The translations under genes were made by a program, and so were the position numbers. A stretch of DNA of 64,000 nucleotides from Puccinia triticina (lineage: Eukaryota; Basidiomycota; Pucciniomycetes; Pucciniales; Pucciniaceae). The notes beneath the pieces are model-generated. The model ran no database searches, had not been told where the DNA came from, and worked only from the letters and a program-made list of their open reading frames with translations. The stretch is taken from contig NC_070569.1 in the NCBI RefSeq assembly GCF_026914185.1, positions 372,001-436,000 on the forward strand, given 5' to 3'. Of the stretch, positions 63,552 through 64,000 are shown piece by piece (within the stretch, counting starts at the first letter, position 1; each line of letters begins with the position of its first letter).

Positions 63552-63992
63552 TGTGGAACTCCGACCGGTGCTGGGCCGGCGGCAGTTACTGGAAGGGAAT
63601 GTGCGCTGTTGAGCGCTGCCTTCAAGGTGGTCCGGAGATTCTAGGATTCAAAGTTAATAGCAGAAGTGGGGGGGGGATTTGTTCTGAGACGACGGGGGGT
63701 AGATTCCCGTTGGCGGTAGTTTGTTTTGTTGAGGATTTAGGGGAGCAGCCGGCGAACTGGACCGGGGAAAGTGATCTAAAACAATAAAAAAGACGGAGGA
63801 GAAGGGATCGTCGCGGGCTGAGAGGATTGACTCAGAAGCTCCGCGAGTATATCTGGACTAGGATCAATAAGCTTTAGATTTGAAGTGACGAGATGATCTG
63901 ATAAAATTTGGGTTCAGACAAAGTCTCATGCCGCCCCTTCCGCCTAAGCTCCAAAGAACTTAAACTTCAGGGATGATGACCATCTCGTGACA
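63552..63992 (-). repeat. 5' LTR of a minus-strand LTR retrotransposon
   Basis: Minus strand TGTCACGAGATGG ... GGAGTTCCACA, 441 bp. It is followed by the two-base spacer TT and a primer-binding site starting TGGTCCCCCAAG (63549 downward), the canonical arrangement. The 5' boundary at 63992 lies 8 bp from the window end, so the TSD cannot be checked. Frames across it, such as 63230-63625, include the antisense of the tRNA-like sequence. Confidence 0.65.
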
Positions 63993-64000
63993 GGTCATCA

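Noticed and set aside
63230..63625. 131-codon minus frame with AGIEPATSRF
   Set aside because: That peptide is the translated antisense of the tRNA-like sequence and spans the LTR end; not a gene.

Overview
The window is eukaryotic and consists almost entirely of nested transposable elements and satellite DNA. No intact host gene could be recognised. Ty3/gypsy polyproteins of a fungal type, Helitron Rep remnants, and short introns with GTGAGT donors and CTGAC branch sites all suggest a repeat-rich basidiomycete, perhaps a rust fungus (inference, moderate to low confidence). All boundaries were read by eye from terminal motifs and target-site duplications (TSDs).

Layout. (1) 1-3120: two Helitron ends facing each other, with a complete non-autonomous Helitron at 280-2594. 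(2) 3121-12163, minus strand: Ty3/gypsy chromovirus 'A', with its 3' LTR on the left and its gag on the right. It is cut by solo LTRs and a small CACC-ended MITE, each with a readable TSD. A P/Q-rich ORF with an RG-rich tail (12178-13131) abuts gag. (3) 13141-15958: 5' LTR, leader and decayed gag of gypsy element 'B1'. This gag resumes at 62807-63071. (4) 15959-62803: everything between the two gag halves is bounded by inverted arms starting CACTACAAACATGG. Removing it with one 3-bp target copy restores the gag frame. I read it as one CACTA-type transposon of about 46.8 kb. (5) 63072-64000, minus strand: the 5' end of another LTR element, with a tRNA-Tyr-like sequence at its primer-binding position.

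Inside the giant CACTA element lie arms of about 525 bp, then arrays of a 173-bp satellite (family A). The arrays run forward next to the left arm and reverse toward the right arm, with a related 348-bp dimeric satellite (family C) between. Later insertions include: Helitron 19850-22704 with a degenerate Rep gene; a hAT-like foldback (23746-24221); two truncated Helitrons; an 8-bp-TSD foldback (27766-29291); a second CACTA element (30240-41168) filled with satellite family B, solo LTRs and a CACTG element; a full-length gypsy element 'B2' (44217-58126); and a Helitron (58388-62567) that carries a MULE-like palindrome.

B2 has nearly identical 925-bp LTRs and so should be young, yet its pol carries a deletion with frameshift and an in-frame stop. 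Between pol and its 3' LTR an apparently spliced gene runs antisense (54389-55731). The two most notable items are the satellite-bearing giant CACTA element and this antisense gene. A recurring theme is transposons from several superfamilies whose bodies are long palindromes built from a short tandem motif.
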